Source: PALSA-612 sp963776735
GTDB taxonomy: Bacteria; Actinomycetota; Thermoleophilia; Gaiellales; Gaiellaceae
Length of the DNA stretch: 64,000 nucleotides
Assembly (NCBI GenBank): GCA_963776735.1
Contig: CAVZNV010000022.1
Span: 124,001-188,000 of the forward strand
Direction of reading: 5' to 3'
Part shown: positions 57,094 through 64,000 of the stretch, one piece after another
Layout: each line of letters begins with the position of its first letter
How positions within the stretch are numbered: position 1 is the first letter of the stretch
Made by a program: the position numbers and the translations under genes
Notes under the pieces: generated by a model
Seen by the model: only the letters and a program-made list of their open reading frames with translations
Databases searched by the model: none
What the model was told of the DNA's origin: nothing

Positions 57094-59291
57094 GACGACG
57101 GCGTCACGCGGAGCGCGTCGAAGACCGAGTCGATGTTGCGGAGCGCGTTCAGCAGCGGCCGCAGCGACTTCACGTCACCGATCTCGGCCGTGTACCAGTT
57201 CTTCGCGAGCTGGTCATCGACCACGCCTCCGTAGGCGACGATGTTCGCGCCGTGCTCCGCGAACGTGCGGGCGACGTCTTCGAGCAGGCGCGGCCGGTCC
57301 CACGACGTCACTGCGATCTGTACGCGAAAACTCTGCGCCGCGTCGCCGTCCCACGTGACCGGCGTGATCCGCTCGGCGTTGCGGCGCAGCGCCTTCACGT
57401 TCGGGCAGTCCTCGCGGTGGATCGTGATGCCCTTGCCCAGCGAGATGTAGCCGATGATCGGGTCTCCGGGAACCGGCGTGCAGCACTTCGCGAGCCGCAC
57501 GAGCACGTCCTCGACGCCGGAGACCTTGACGCCGAGCTCCTGGCTCCCGGTGGTGCGGGCGCGCGTCGGCTTGAGCGGGAGCGCCTCCTCCTCGGCGACC
57601 TCGCTCGTCTTCAGCCGCTGGATCACCTTCTTGACGATCTGCGACGGCTGCAGCTTCCCGGAGCCGAGCGCGATGTAGAAGTCCTCCGCCTTCTTGAAGC
57701 CGGTCTCGCGGATCACCTGCGCCAGCACCGCGGAGCCCTGCAGCTTCTTGATCGGCAGGTTCTGCCGCTTCAGCGCCTCCTCGAGCGCGTCGCGGCCCTT
57801 CTGCTCGGTCTCCTCGCGCGTCTCGCGCGAGAACCACTGCCGGATCTTGTTGCGGGCGCGCGACGACTGCGCCAGTGAGAGCCAGTCTCGCGACGGGCCG
57901 CGGCCCTGCTTCGACGTCAGGATCTCGACGAAGTCGCCGGACTGGAGCCGGTAGTGCAGCGGGACGATGCGGCTGTTCACCTTCGCGCCGGCCATCCGGT
58001 GGCCGACGTCGGTGTGCACGGCGTAGGCGAAGTCGACCGGCGTCGACCCGGACGGCAGTGTCTTCACCTCGCCCTTCGGCGTGAAGACGTACACCTCGTC
58101 GTCGAAGAGGTCGGTGCGGAACGTCTTGATGAACTCGCGCGGGTCGGCCTCGTCGGCCTGCCAGTCCATGACCTGCTCGACCCACTTCGTCCATTCCTCG
58201 TCGGCCTTGCCCTTGCGGCCGCGCTTGTAGATCCAGTGCGCGGCGATGCCGAACTCGGCCTCACGGTGCATCTCACGCGTGCGGATCTGGATCTCGAGCG
58301 GCTTGCCCTCGGGCCCGACGACCGTCGTGTGGAGCGCGCGATAGCGGTTCAGCTTCGGCATCGCGACGTAGTCCTTGAAGCGGCCCGGCATCGGCTTCCA
58401 CAGCGAGTGGATCAGGCCGAGCGCGCCGTAGCAGTCGCGGGTGCCCTCCTCCCCGTCGCGCTCGACGATCACGCGCATCGCGGTCAGGTCGTAGATCTCG
58501 TTGAACTCGCGACCGCGGCGGACCATCTTGTCGTAGATCGAGTAGAAGTGCTTCGGCCGGCCGGAGATGTCGGTGGGGATGTCAGCCTTCTTCAGCTCGC
58601 GCTCGAGGATGCGGGACGCCTTCTTGACGTGCTCCTCGCGGTCACCCCTGCGCTCGGCGACCATCGCGCTGATCTCCGCGTACTTACGCGGGTGCAGCGT
58701 CTCGAACGCGCGGTCCTCGAGCTCCCACTTCATCGCGTGGATGCCGAGCCGGTGCGCGATCGGTGCGTAGACCTCGAGCGCCTCCTTCGCCTTCTGGATC
58801 TGCTTCTGCTTGCCGAGGTACTCGATCGTGCGCATGTTGTGGAGCCTGTCGGCGAGCTTGATCAGGATCACCCGCGGGTCCTGGGCCATGGCCACGATCA
58901 TCTTCCGGTAGTTCTCCGCCTCGGCGTGCTCGCGGCTCTGGAACTGGATTCGCGTCAGCTTCGTGACGCCGTCGACCAGCTTCGCGACCTCCTCGCCGAA
59001 CTCGGCGCGGATCGTGTCGCCGTCGACCTCTGTGTCCTCGACGACGTCGTGGAGCAGGCCGGCGGTGAGCGTCTCCTCGTCGAGGTGAAGCCCGGCGAGA
59101 ATGACCGCAACCGCGAACGGATGCTCGATGAAGGGCTCGCCCGAGCGCCTGGTCTGCCCCTCGTGCGCCTTGGCGGCGAACGCGAACGCCCTCTCGAGGG
59201 CGGACCGGTCGACGTCGGGCTTGTACGCCTCGACGTCGGCGATCAGCTGGTCGAGGAGATCCGAGTGCTCGGCAGACTGGACGGCTGCCAT
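57090..59291 (-). CDS. relA: Bifunctional (p)ppGpp synthetase/hydrolase Rel
   Basis: Stringent-response enzyme. The 733-aa product has the HD hydrolase domain with the intact HDVVEDT motif (GLLHDVVEDTEVDGD), the synthetase domain (GRPKHFYSIYDKM; YNEIYDL-like EFNEIYDLTAMRVIV), the TGS domain (VYVFTPKGEVKTLPSGST), the zinc-finger region LAKCCTPVPGDPIIGYIS and a C-terminal ACT domain (RPRLLEDVARTFAEHGANIV). Both activities look preserved. ATG is 6 nt after TACACT. Confidence 0.96.
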   Translation of the reverse strand: MAAVQSAEHSDLLDQLIADVEAYKPDVDRSALERAFAFAAKAHEGQTRRSGEPFIEHPFAVAVILAGLHLDEETLTAGLLHDVVEDTEVDGDTIRAEFGEEVAKLVDGVTKLTRIQFQSREHAEAENYRKMIVAMAQDPRVILIKLADRLHNMRTIEYLGKQKQIQKAKEALEVYAPIAHRLGIHAMKWELEDRAFETLHPRKYAEISAMVAERRGDREEHVKKASRILERELKKADIPTDISGRPKHFYSIYDKMVRRGREFNEIYDLTAMRVIVERDGEEGTRDCYGALGLIHSLWKPMPGRFKDYVAMPKLNRYRALHTTVVGPEGKPLEIQIRTREMHREAEFGIAAHWIYKRGRKGKADEEWTKWVEQVMDWQADEADPREFIKTFRTDLFDDEVYVFTPKGEVKTLPSGSTPVDFAYAVHTDVGHRMAGAKVNSRIVPLHYRLQSGDFVEILTSKQGRGPSRDWLSLAQSSRARNKIRQWFSRETREETEQKGRDALEEALKRQNLPIKKLQGSAVLAQVIRETGFKKAEDFYIALGSGKLQPSQIVKKVIQRLKTSEVAEEEALPLKPTRARTTGSQELGVKVSGVEDVLVRLAKCCTPVPGDPIIGYISLGKGITIHREDCPNVKALRRNAERITPVTWDGDAAQSFRVQIAVTSWDRPRLLEDVARTFAEHGANIVAYGGVVDDQLAKNWYTAEIGDVKSLRPLLNALRNIDSVFDALRVTPSS

Positions 59292-59297
59292 ACCTCA

Positions 59298-59303
59298 AGT
59301 GTA
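59298..59303 (-). promoter_or_regulatory. putative -10 hexamer for relA (leaderless)
   Basis: TACACT on the minus strand, 6 nt before the relA ATG at 59291; the same hexamer at the same distance class precedes the cyclase and phosphoesterase genes. Confidence 0.5.
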
Positions 59304-59374
59304 CTTCGGCCCCCAAACGGAGGATCTTGACGATTCCGGGGCGTGCCGAAGGAGCAGACGGGTAGGCCTCGAAC

Positions 59375-59515
59375 ATGGCGCTCTTGCTCACTCGGCTCGC
59401 AGAACGGCGCCGCCGGCGCCAGCTCCGCCGCGTCGCACGGCTCCTCGTCGAGCTGGATGCGGCCGGCGTGCGGCCTCGCCGCACCGTGCCGCGACTGACG
59501 CTTTCCGGCCGCTAA
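59375..59515 (+). CDS. Possible 46-aa Arg-rich protein
   Basis: ORF in the 220-bp gap between relA and recJ, product MALLLTRLAERRRRRQLRRV followed by ARLLVELDAAGVRPRR. Very basic and helical. A GGAG lies over 20 nt before the ATG, so the ribosome site is poor, and no -10 hexamer is seen. Its TAA stop overlaps the recJ TAG stop in CTAA. Could equally be spurious. Confidence 0.3.
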   Translation: MALLLTRLAERRRRRQLRRVARLLVELDAAGVRPRRTVPRLTLSGR

Positions 59516-61377
59516 GCGGCTTCGGCCAGCGCGGGCGCCGCTTCCGGCTCGAGCAGAGCGCGGAACGTCTCGGACTCGAGCAGGCTGCGCCAGCTTCCGG
59601 AGTCGTCGAAGCCGAGCTCCTCGAACACGGCGCGCGTGTCCGGTCTCCACGCGTCCGGCCCCGCCTTCCATTCGGCAGCCAGGCGCGACCGCAGCTCGCC
59701 GTAGCGGTCCGGGCTCTCGAAGATCCGGCGGACGACCAGCTGCGGCACGGTCGTGCCGTTCCACGTGTTCGGCTCGAGGCGGAAGGCGACGTCGTAACTG
59801 CCCGGCCGGCGCCAGCGGTCGAGCTGAGTCCCCATCCCGAACGCGATCGCGCCTCCCGCCGGGCCGCCCTCGTCGGCGGCGCGGAAGCGAAGGTGCTTGC
59901 CCTCGCCGACGGTCTGGAGGTCGGTGATCTCGCACCCGGCGACGAGCAGCGTCACGCCCGGGTTTCCGAGCCCGAACGGCGCGAGGCGGCGCAGCTCGTC
60001 CGCGAGCGCGAGCGTGCAGGCGCGGGCGGGCACGACGGCGTCGACGACCAGCGGCGGCGAAAGGTCACTGTCGGTCAGCACTCCGTCGGCGTGCTCCGCG
60101 AACGCGCGGGCGAAGGCGTCGACGTCGCCGGGCCGGATCGAAAGGCCCGCTGCGGCGCGATGGCCGCCGAAGCGCTGGAGGTGATCGGCGCAGGCGCCGA
60201 GAGCTCCGTGGAGGTCGAAGGCCGAGATTGAGCGCCCCGAGCCCTTCCAGTCACCGTCCGTGCCGGCGATGAGCACGACCGGACGCCTGTAGCGCTCGAC
60301 GAGACGCGAGGCGACGATGCCGATCACGCCCTCGTGCCAGTCCTCGCCCGCGATCACATAGCCGCGCTGCGCCTGGCGCGCGGCGGGCCACGACTCGACC
60401 TCCTCGACGGCGGCGCGCAGGATGCGGTCTTCGACCGCCTGGCGGTCGCGGTTCAGCTCCTCGAGCCGCTGCGCGAGCCGCGCGGCCTCGTCCGAGTCGT
60501 CGGTGAGCAGGAGCTCGAGAGCGGCTTCAGGCCGGCAGAGGCGTCCGGCCGCGTTGATCCTCGGCGCGAGCCTGAACGCGACCTGGCCCTCGTCGACGGT
60601 CGCCGGGTCGACTCGGGCCATGCGCATCAAGGCGGCGATCCCGGGGCGCCGGGCGAGGCGGAGCTTCGCGAGTCCGGCAATCGCGAAACCGCGGTTCTCG
60701 TCCACGAGCGGAACGACGTCGGCGATCGTCGCCAGCGCGACCAGGTCGAGCTGGTCTTCGAGGCCCGGCGCTCCCAGCGCCTCGGCGAGCTTGTACGCAA
60801 CGCCGGTTCCACAGAGCTCCGGAAACGGATACGCGGACGGCCGGGTGGCGATGATCGGGCAGGCGGGCAGCTGGTCGCCTGGGCGGTGGTGGTCGGTGAC
60901 GACCACGTCGAGGCCGAGCCGCTTCGCTTCGGCGACCTCCTCGACGGCCGTGATGCCGCAGTCGACAGTGAGGATCAGCCCGTAGCCCTCCTCGGCCAGC
61001 CGGGACATCGTCTGGCTCGACAGGCCGTAGCCCTCCTCGAAGCGGCTCGGGAGGTGCCAGCCGACGTCCGCGCCGAGCGCACGGAGCGAGCTGACCGCGA
61101 GCGCCGTCGCGCAGATGCCGTCCACGTCGTAGTCGCCGTGGACGCAGATGCGCGTGCCGCCGGCGATCGCGGCGCGGACTGCGGTGCAGGCGGCATCGAC
61201 GTCGCCGAGCAGCTTCGCGTCGTGCCCCGGAAGCCGTCCTTCGAGGAATCGCCGAGCAGCCTCGGCGTCGGCGTACCCGCGACGGATGAGCACGCGGGCG
61301 GTGGTCTCGCTCACGCCGATCGTCTCCGCGAGGCTGCGTGCCTCGCCGGTCGAGCCTCTGGCGACGGTCCATTGCAT
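59512..61377 (-). CDS. recJ: Single-stranded-DNA-specific exonuclease RecJ
   Basis: 5'-3' ssDNA exonuclease in recombination and mismatch repair. The 621-aa product has the DHH-family motifs: VHGDYDVDGICATALAV (motif I), LTVDCGI (motif II), VVVTDHHRPGD (motif III, DHH), and the C-terminal DHHA1 motif RSISAFDLHGALG with QRFGGHRAAAGLSI. The OB-fold region follows. ATG lies 8 nt after TAGCGT (61386-61391 complement). Full length. Confidence 0.95.
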   Translation of the reverse strand: MQWTVARGSTGEARSLAETIGVSETTARVLIRRGYADAEAARRFLEGRLPGHDAKLLGDVDAACTAVRAAIAGGTRICVHGDYDVDGICATALAVSSLRALGADVGWHLPSRFEEGYGLSSQTMSRLAEEGYGLILTVDCGITAVEEVAEAKRLGLDVVVTDHHRPGDQLPACPIIATRPSAYPFPELCGTGVAYKLAEALGAPGLEDQLDLVALATIADVVPLVDENRGFAIAGLAKLRLARRPGIAALMRMARVDPATVDEGQVAFRLAPRINAAGRLCRPEAALELLLTDDSDEAARLAQRLEELNRDRQAVEDRILRAAVEEVESWPAARQAQRGYVIAGEDWHEGVIGIVASRLVERYRRPVVLIAGTDGDWKGSGRSISAFDLHGALGACADHLQRFGGHRAAAGLSIRPGDVDAFARAFAEHADGVLTDSDLSPPLVVDAVVPARACTLALADELRRLAPFGLGNPGVTLLVAGCEITDLQTVGEGKHLRFRAADEGGPAGGAIAFGMGTQLDRWRRPGSYDVAFRLEPNTWNGTTVPQLVVRRIFESPDRYGELRSRLAAEWKAGPDAWRPDTRAVFEELGFDDSGSWRSLLESETFRALLEPEAAPALAEAA

Positions 61378-61444
61378 CCCGAGCCACGCTACGGAGCGGC
61401 CCGGACGGAACCAGCGGAAAGGCCCTGGCTATCCTGAACATCAG

Positions 61445-61900
61445 GTGACCGAGACGAACTACTGCTCCGGCGAGGACTACGAGGTGGAGTTCCTGTCCTA
61501 CCGGTTCCAGTTCAACCGGGAGGACTTCGAGGAGCGCGTCGTCGCGGCCGCGGTCAAGCTCGGCCTCCTCGACCGCAACGAGCTCGACGGGGACGAGACC
61601 TCCGACCTCGTCGAATTGGCGGCCGACGGCCGGATCGAGGCTCCCCGGAGCCGCCTCGGCTGGTACCTCGTCCGGCACTGGGAGCGGGTTTCGCTCGTCG
61701 GCGGAGAGTCGCTCGTCTACTGGCTGCGCAAGCTCGTCTTCCGCGGTGCGTGGCTCGATCACCGCGTGAAGGAGGGCCGGCTCGAGGTGGCCTGGGACGA
61801 CGACGCGTCCGACTTCGCCTACCGCGACCCGCACGGCGACCGGGCCCTTCTCGAGCTCGCGCCCGTGCCGTCGTGGCACGAGCTCCAGTTCCGGCGCTAG
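61445..61900 (+). CDS. Conserved hypothetical protein
   Basis: The 151-aa, acidic protein begins VTETNYCSGEDYEVEFLSYR, continues with FQFNREDFEERVVAAAVKLG and a central SLVGGESLVYWLRKLVFRGA, without a recognisable family or membrane segment. GTG start 9 nt after TATCCT and divergent from recJ (67 bp apart). Function unknown. It ends in a CTAG (61897-61900). Confidence 0.65.
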   Translation: MTETNYCSGEDYEVEFLSYRFQFNREDFEERVVAAAVKLGLLDRNELDGDETSDLVELAADGRIEAPRSRLGWYLVRHWERVSLVGGESLVYWLRKLVFRGAWLDHRVKEGRLEVAWDDDASDFAYRDPHGDRALLELAPVPSWHELQFRR

Positions 61901-62022
61901 CCCGCCGGCTGCGCGCACATCGTCACGCAATCGGCACGGAAGGGATGACAGAGGTTGCCCGCGCACCGAGCCGTCCAGTGATCCGCCTGCAAATCGGCAC
62001 GATCTTGTGACAGACAGGTCAC
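61897..62022 (-). CDS. Possible 41-aa Cys-rich peptide
   Basis: In the 189-bp gap 61901-62089 a short minus-strand frame encodes VTCLSQDRADLQADHWTARC followed by AGNLCHPFRADC, VTMC and AQPAG, with five Cys. Its TAG stop shares CTAG with the convergent gene, as in four real gene pairs here, but the start (GTG) has no good -10 or ribosome site. Listed as a candidate only. Confidence 0.25.
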   Translation of the reverse strand: MTCLSQDRADLQADHWTARCAGNLCHPFRADCVTMCAQPAG

Positions 62023-62089
62023 GGTTTCGCCGGTACCGTCTTCGGCGTGGGCGGCGGGACGACGCCCCGCCCTTTGGGTGGGGGAGCCG

Positions 62090-62419
62090 TCAGTTTCCGG
62101 CCGGCGAGTCCGTGCCCGGCTTCGAGAAGCCGAACGGCGGGTGCTGCTCCGGCGGGGCGAGGCGCAGCCGGGCGATCGCGCCCACCGGCACGACGATCTC
62201 CTCGGCGCGGCGGGAGTGGGGCCGGAGCGTGACGAAGCCGTAACCCGGCTCGGAAAGGATCGACTCGAGGGCGATGACGGAGCCGTCGCGCAGCTCGACC
62301 TCGACCTGCACCTCGCCGCCCGGCTGCTCCCTGGCGAAGCGCTCGATCTGGCTGAGGATGCGCTCGACGAGCGCCTCGCTCGACGGCTCTGCCGTCCCCG
62401 GAATCCAGAGCTCGGGCAC
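62090..62419 (-). CDS. Small conserved hypothetical protein downstream of ruvB
   Basis: The 109-aa acidic protein starts MPELWIPGTAEPSSEALVER; the centre QVEVELRDGSVIALESILSE and GYGFVTLRPHSR is beta-rich, like a small Sm/PRC-type barrel, but no family is certain. ATG 9 nt after the ruvB stop, so it is the third gene of a ruvA-ruvB unit. Function unknown. Confidence 0.65.
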   Translation of the reverse strand: MPELWIPGTAEPSSEALVERILSQIERFAREQPGGEVQVEVELRDGSVIALESILSEPGYGFVTLRPHSRRAEEIVVPVGAIARLRLAPPEQHPPFGFSKPGTDSPAGN

Positions 62420-62428
62420 GGCCGAAGG

Positions 62429-63451
62429 CTAGAACAACGAGTCGGTCTCGCGGGCAGGCGCCGGGGCCGGCGCGCCGGCATGCTCGCGTCCGAGCGCGGT
62501 GACCACGCGACCGCGCGGCGTACGCTGGATGAACCCGAGCTGGAGCAGGTACGGCTCGTGGACGTCCTCGATCGTGTCCGGCTCCTCGCCGAGCGCGACC
62601 GCCAGCGTGGACAGGCCGACCGGCCCGCCGCCGAACTTGCCGACGATCGTGTCGAGCAGCACACGGTCGGAGCGCTCCAGGCCGTGCTCGTCGACCTCGA
62701 GCAGGTCGAGCGCCTCGTGGGCGATCGCCTCGGTGATCGCGCCGTCGTGCCGGACCTCTGCGACGTCGCGAACGCGACGGAGGATGCGATTGGCCACGCG
62801 CGGCGTGCCGCGCGAGCGGCGCGCGATCTCGGTCTCGGCGCCGGCAGCGATCTCGACGCCGAGGATGTGCGCGGAGCGGCGAACGATGCGGGCCAGCTCC
62901 TCGGGCTCGTAGTAGTCGAGCCGGAACGTGAGGCCGAAGCGGTCACGGAGAGGCGTCGTCAGCAGCCCCGTGCGCGTCGTCGCTCCGACGAGCGTGAACG
63001 GCGGCAGGTCGAGCGCAAGCGTGCGTGCCGCCGGGCCCTGGCCCATGACGATGTCGATGCGGAAATCCTCGAGAGCCGGGTAGAGCATCTCCTCGGACGC
63101 TCGGTTGAGCCGGTGGATCTCGTCGATGAACAGCACGTCGCGCTCCTCCAGCGACGTCACGATCGCGGCCACGTCCTTGCGTTCGAGCGCCGGCCCGGCC
63201 ACCGACCGCAGGCCGACGCCGAGCTCTGCTCGGATGACGTGCGCGAGGCTCGTCTTCCCGAGCCCGGGAGGACCGGCGAGCAAGACGTGGTCGAGCGCTT
63301 CACGGCGGGAGCGGGCAGCCTCGAGCGCGATCGAGAGCTGCTCCTTGATGCGCTCCTGGCCGATGAAATCCTCGAGCTGCCACGGCCGCAGCGAGCGGTC
63401 GAGCTCCTCCTCGTCGGCTTGCAGGACCGGCGCGAGGAAATGGGAGCTCAT
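62429..63451 (-). CDS. ruvB: Holliday junction branch-migration ATPase RuvB
   Basis: Hexameric AAA+ motor of the RuvABC resolvasome. The 340-aa product has SLRPWQLEDFIGQERIKEQL, Walker A GPPGLGKTSLAHV, Walker B VLFIDEIHRLNRASEEMLYP, sensor 1 LVGATTRTGLLTTPLRDRFG with the Arg finger, and the C-terminal winged helix (GLSTLAVALGEEPDTIEDV, then EPYLLQLGFIQRTPRGRV). Overlaps ruvA by 4 nt (ATGA). Confidence 0.97.
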   Translation of the reverse strand: MSSHFLAPVLQADEEELDRSLRPWQLEDFIGQERIKEQLSIALEAARSRREALDHVLLAGPPGLGKTSLAHVIRAELGVGLRSVAGPALERKDVAAIVTSLEERDVLFIDEIHRLNRASEEMLYPALEDFRIDIVMGQGPAARTLALDLPPFTLVGATTRTGLLTTPLRDRFGLTFRLDYYEPEELARIVRRSAHILGVEIAAGAETEIARRSRGTPRVANRILRRVRDVAEVRHDGAITEAIAHEALDLLEVDEHGLERSDRVLLDTIVGKFGGGPVGLSTLAVALGEEPDTIEDVHEPYLLQLGFIQRTPRGRVVTALGREHAGAPAPAPARETDSLF

Positions 63452-64000
63452 GCCGCCCTTCGGAGCGCGAGGCGGACGCGCTCCTCGGCGGGCAGGTCGG
63501 GATCCACGTCTGCGAGTGCACGCTCGGCCTCGAGGATCGAGTAGCCGAGCTCGACCAGAGCGTCGCGGGCGACGAGCTCGGACGAACCGCCGGTGACTGG
63601 CTCGAGCGCAGCGGACGCGAGCTTCTCCTTCAGCTCGAGCACGACGCGTTGGGCCGTCTTGCGGCCGATGCCGGGGATGGCCTCGAAGCGCGCCGTGTCC
63701 TCGAGCGCGATCGCGCGGCGGAGATCGGAGGGCCGGGAGCCGGACACGATCGCGAGCGCGACCTTGGGGCCGACGCCGGAGACGGAGAGGAGGTGCTCGA
63801 ACAGCTCGCGCTCCTCCGCGTCGGCGAACCCGTAGAGCTGGAGCGCATCCTCGCGGACGTGGAGGTAGGTCTCGAGCGTGACCTCGTCGCCCTTCGACGC
63901 GGCCTTGACCGCGCTCGGCGTGGCCTGGACGAGGTAGCCGACACCGCCGACGTCGAGCACGAGCGCATCGCCTCTCGAAGACACGGGCTTCCCTCGCAGA
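63448..64000 (-). CDS. ruvA: Holliday junction DNA helicase subunit RuvA (5' end outside window)
   Basis: Tetrameric junction-binding protein. The frame is open to the right edge: LRGKPVSSRGDALVLDVGGV is visible from its first codons, so only about the first four residues (MIxx of the usual MIxxLRG start) are missing; the GTG at 63984 is therefore not the true start. Domain I OB-fold, domain II with HhH motifs VSGVGPKVALAIVSG and IPGIGRKTAQRVVLELK, and domain III (LVELGYSILEAERAL) are complete. ruvC would be expected to the right. Confidence 0.95.
   Translation of the reverse strand, partial: LRGKPVSSRGDALVLDVGGVGYLVQATPSAVKAASKGDEVTLETYLHVREDALQLYGFADAEERELFEHLLSVSGVGPKVALAIVSGSRPSDLRRAIALEDTARFEAIPGIGRKTAQRVVLELKEKLASAALEPVTGGSSELVARDALVELGYSILEAERALADVDPDLPAEERVRLALRRAA

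Noticed and set aside
61897..62946. 349-aa minus-strand frame
   Set aside because: Everything beyond the last 41 codons is out of frame with ruvB and the 62090 gene and has Ser/Arg-rich shadow composition.
1..64000. tRNA, rRNA, riboswitch or replication-origin features
   Set aside because: Gaps between genes are short and none shows a cloverleaf, rRNA core, conserved riboswitch aptamer or DnaA-box cluster that I could recognise.

Overview
The window is about 64 kb of high-GC, almost gene-saturated chromosome. It most resembles a deep-branching actinobacterium of the Thermoleophilia (Gaiellales/Solirubrobacterales type). This is inferred from the gene content and protein flavour: F420-type LLM oxidoreductase, MSMEG_1061-type flavoprotein, a fused PafBC-like WYL regulator, a decaprenyl-phosphate phosphoribosyltransferase-like UbiA protein, meso-DAP-type MurE, and GTG/TTG starts with ATGA/GTGA overlaps. 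No rRNA, tRNA or CRISPR array was seen.

Layout. 1-5.9 kb (minus): a division/cell-wall cluster read mraZ-rsmH-ftsL-ftsI-murE-murF, with four 10-bp-spaced MraZ boxes in front of mraZ. 5.9-12.5 kb: TPR protein, PfkB kinase, ECF sigma factor plus ogt, PPOX flavoprotein, a degenerate response regulator and a UbiB-like kinase. 12.1-18.1 kb (minus): queA, a small gene, tgt, yajC, a one-piece secDF and a coiled-coil gene. 18-26 kb: UbiA transferase, a two-component pair, secreted and glycosidase-like proteins, a frameshifted enolase-like gene, a Ca/Na exchanger and a hydroxyacyl-CoA dehydrogenase. 26.3-26.8 kb is a decayed glycosidase remnant. 26.8-34 kb: zinc-ribbon proteins, the fused PafBC, queG, a MarR regulator with an operator-like palindrome, a beta-propeller and a frameshifted dehydrogenase.

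34-39 kb (minus): carboxypeptidase, calcineurin-like phosphoesterase, cyclic 2,3-diphosphoglycerate synthetase, 2-phosphoglycerate kinase, a tiny lipoprotein and a SufT-like protein. The synthetase/kinase pair is the cDPG pathway known from methanogens and is the most unusual metabolic content here. 39-44.5 kb: nuclease-like protein, hpt, mntH behind an operator overlapping its promoter, and ccmI/ccmF/ccmE with a CxxxY-type CcmE. 44.6-51.9 kb: TIM-barrel protein, a giant cyclase-AAA-TPR regulator, a secreted propeller, a phosphomannomutase and an LLM oxidoreductase. 52.0-54.0 kb: an intact IS1595-type element with terminal inverted repeats, an 8-bp target duplication and two passenger ORFs. 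54.1-64 kb: thioesterase, a small Cys protein, an ECF sigma factor with a membrane/proline-rich tail, methyltransferase, relA, recJ, ruvB and ruvA (cut by the right edge).

Two themes recur. First, many start codons lie 6-9 nt after a TAnnnT -10-like hexamer, so leaderless transcription looks common and helps to choose starts. Second, four convergent gene pairs share one CTAG in which both strands read their TAG stop. In addition, at least four genes between 23 and 37 kb are broken by single-base insertions; either the assembly carries indel errors there or these genes are recent pseudogenes.
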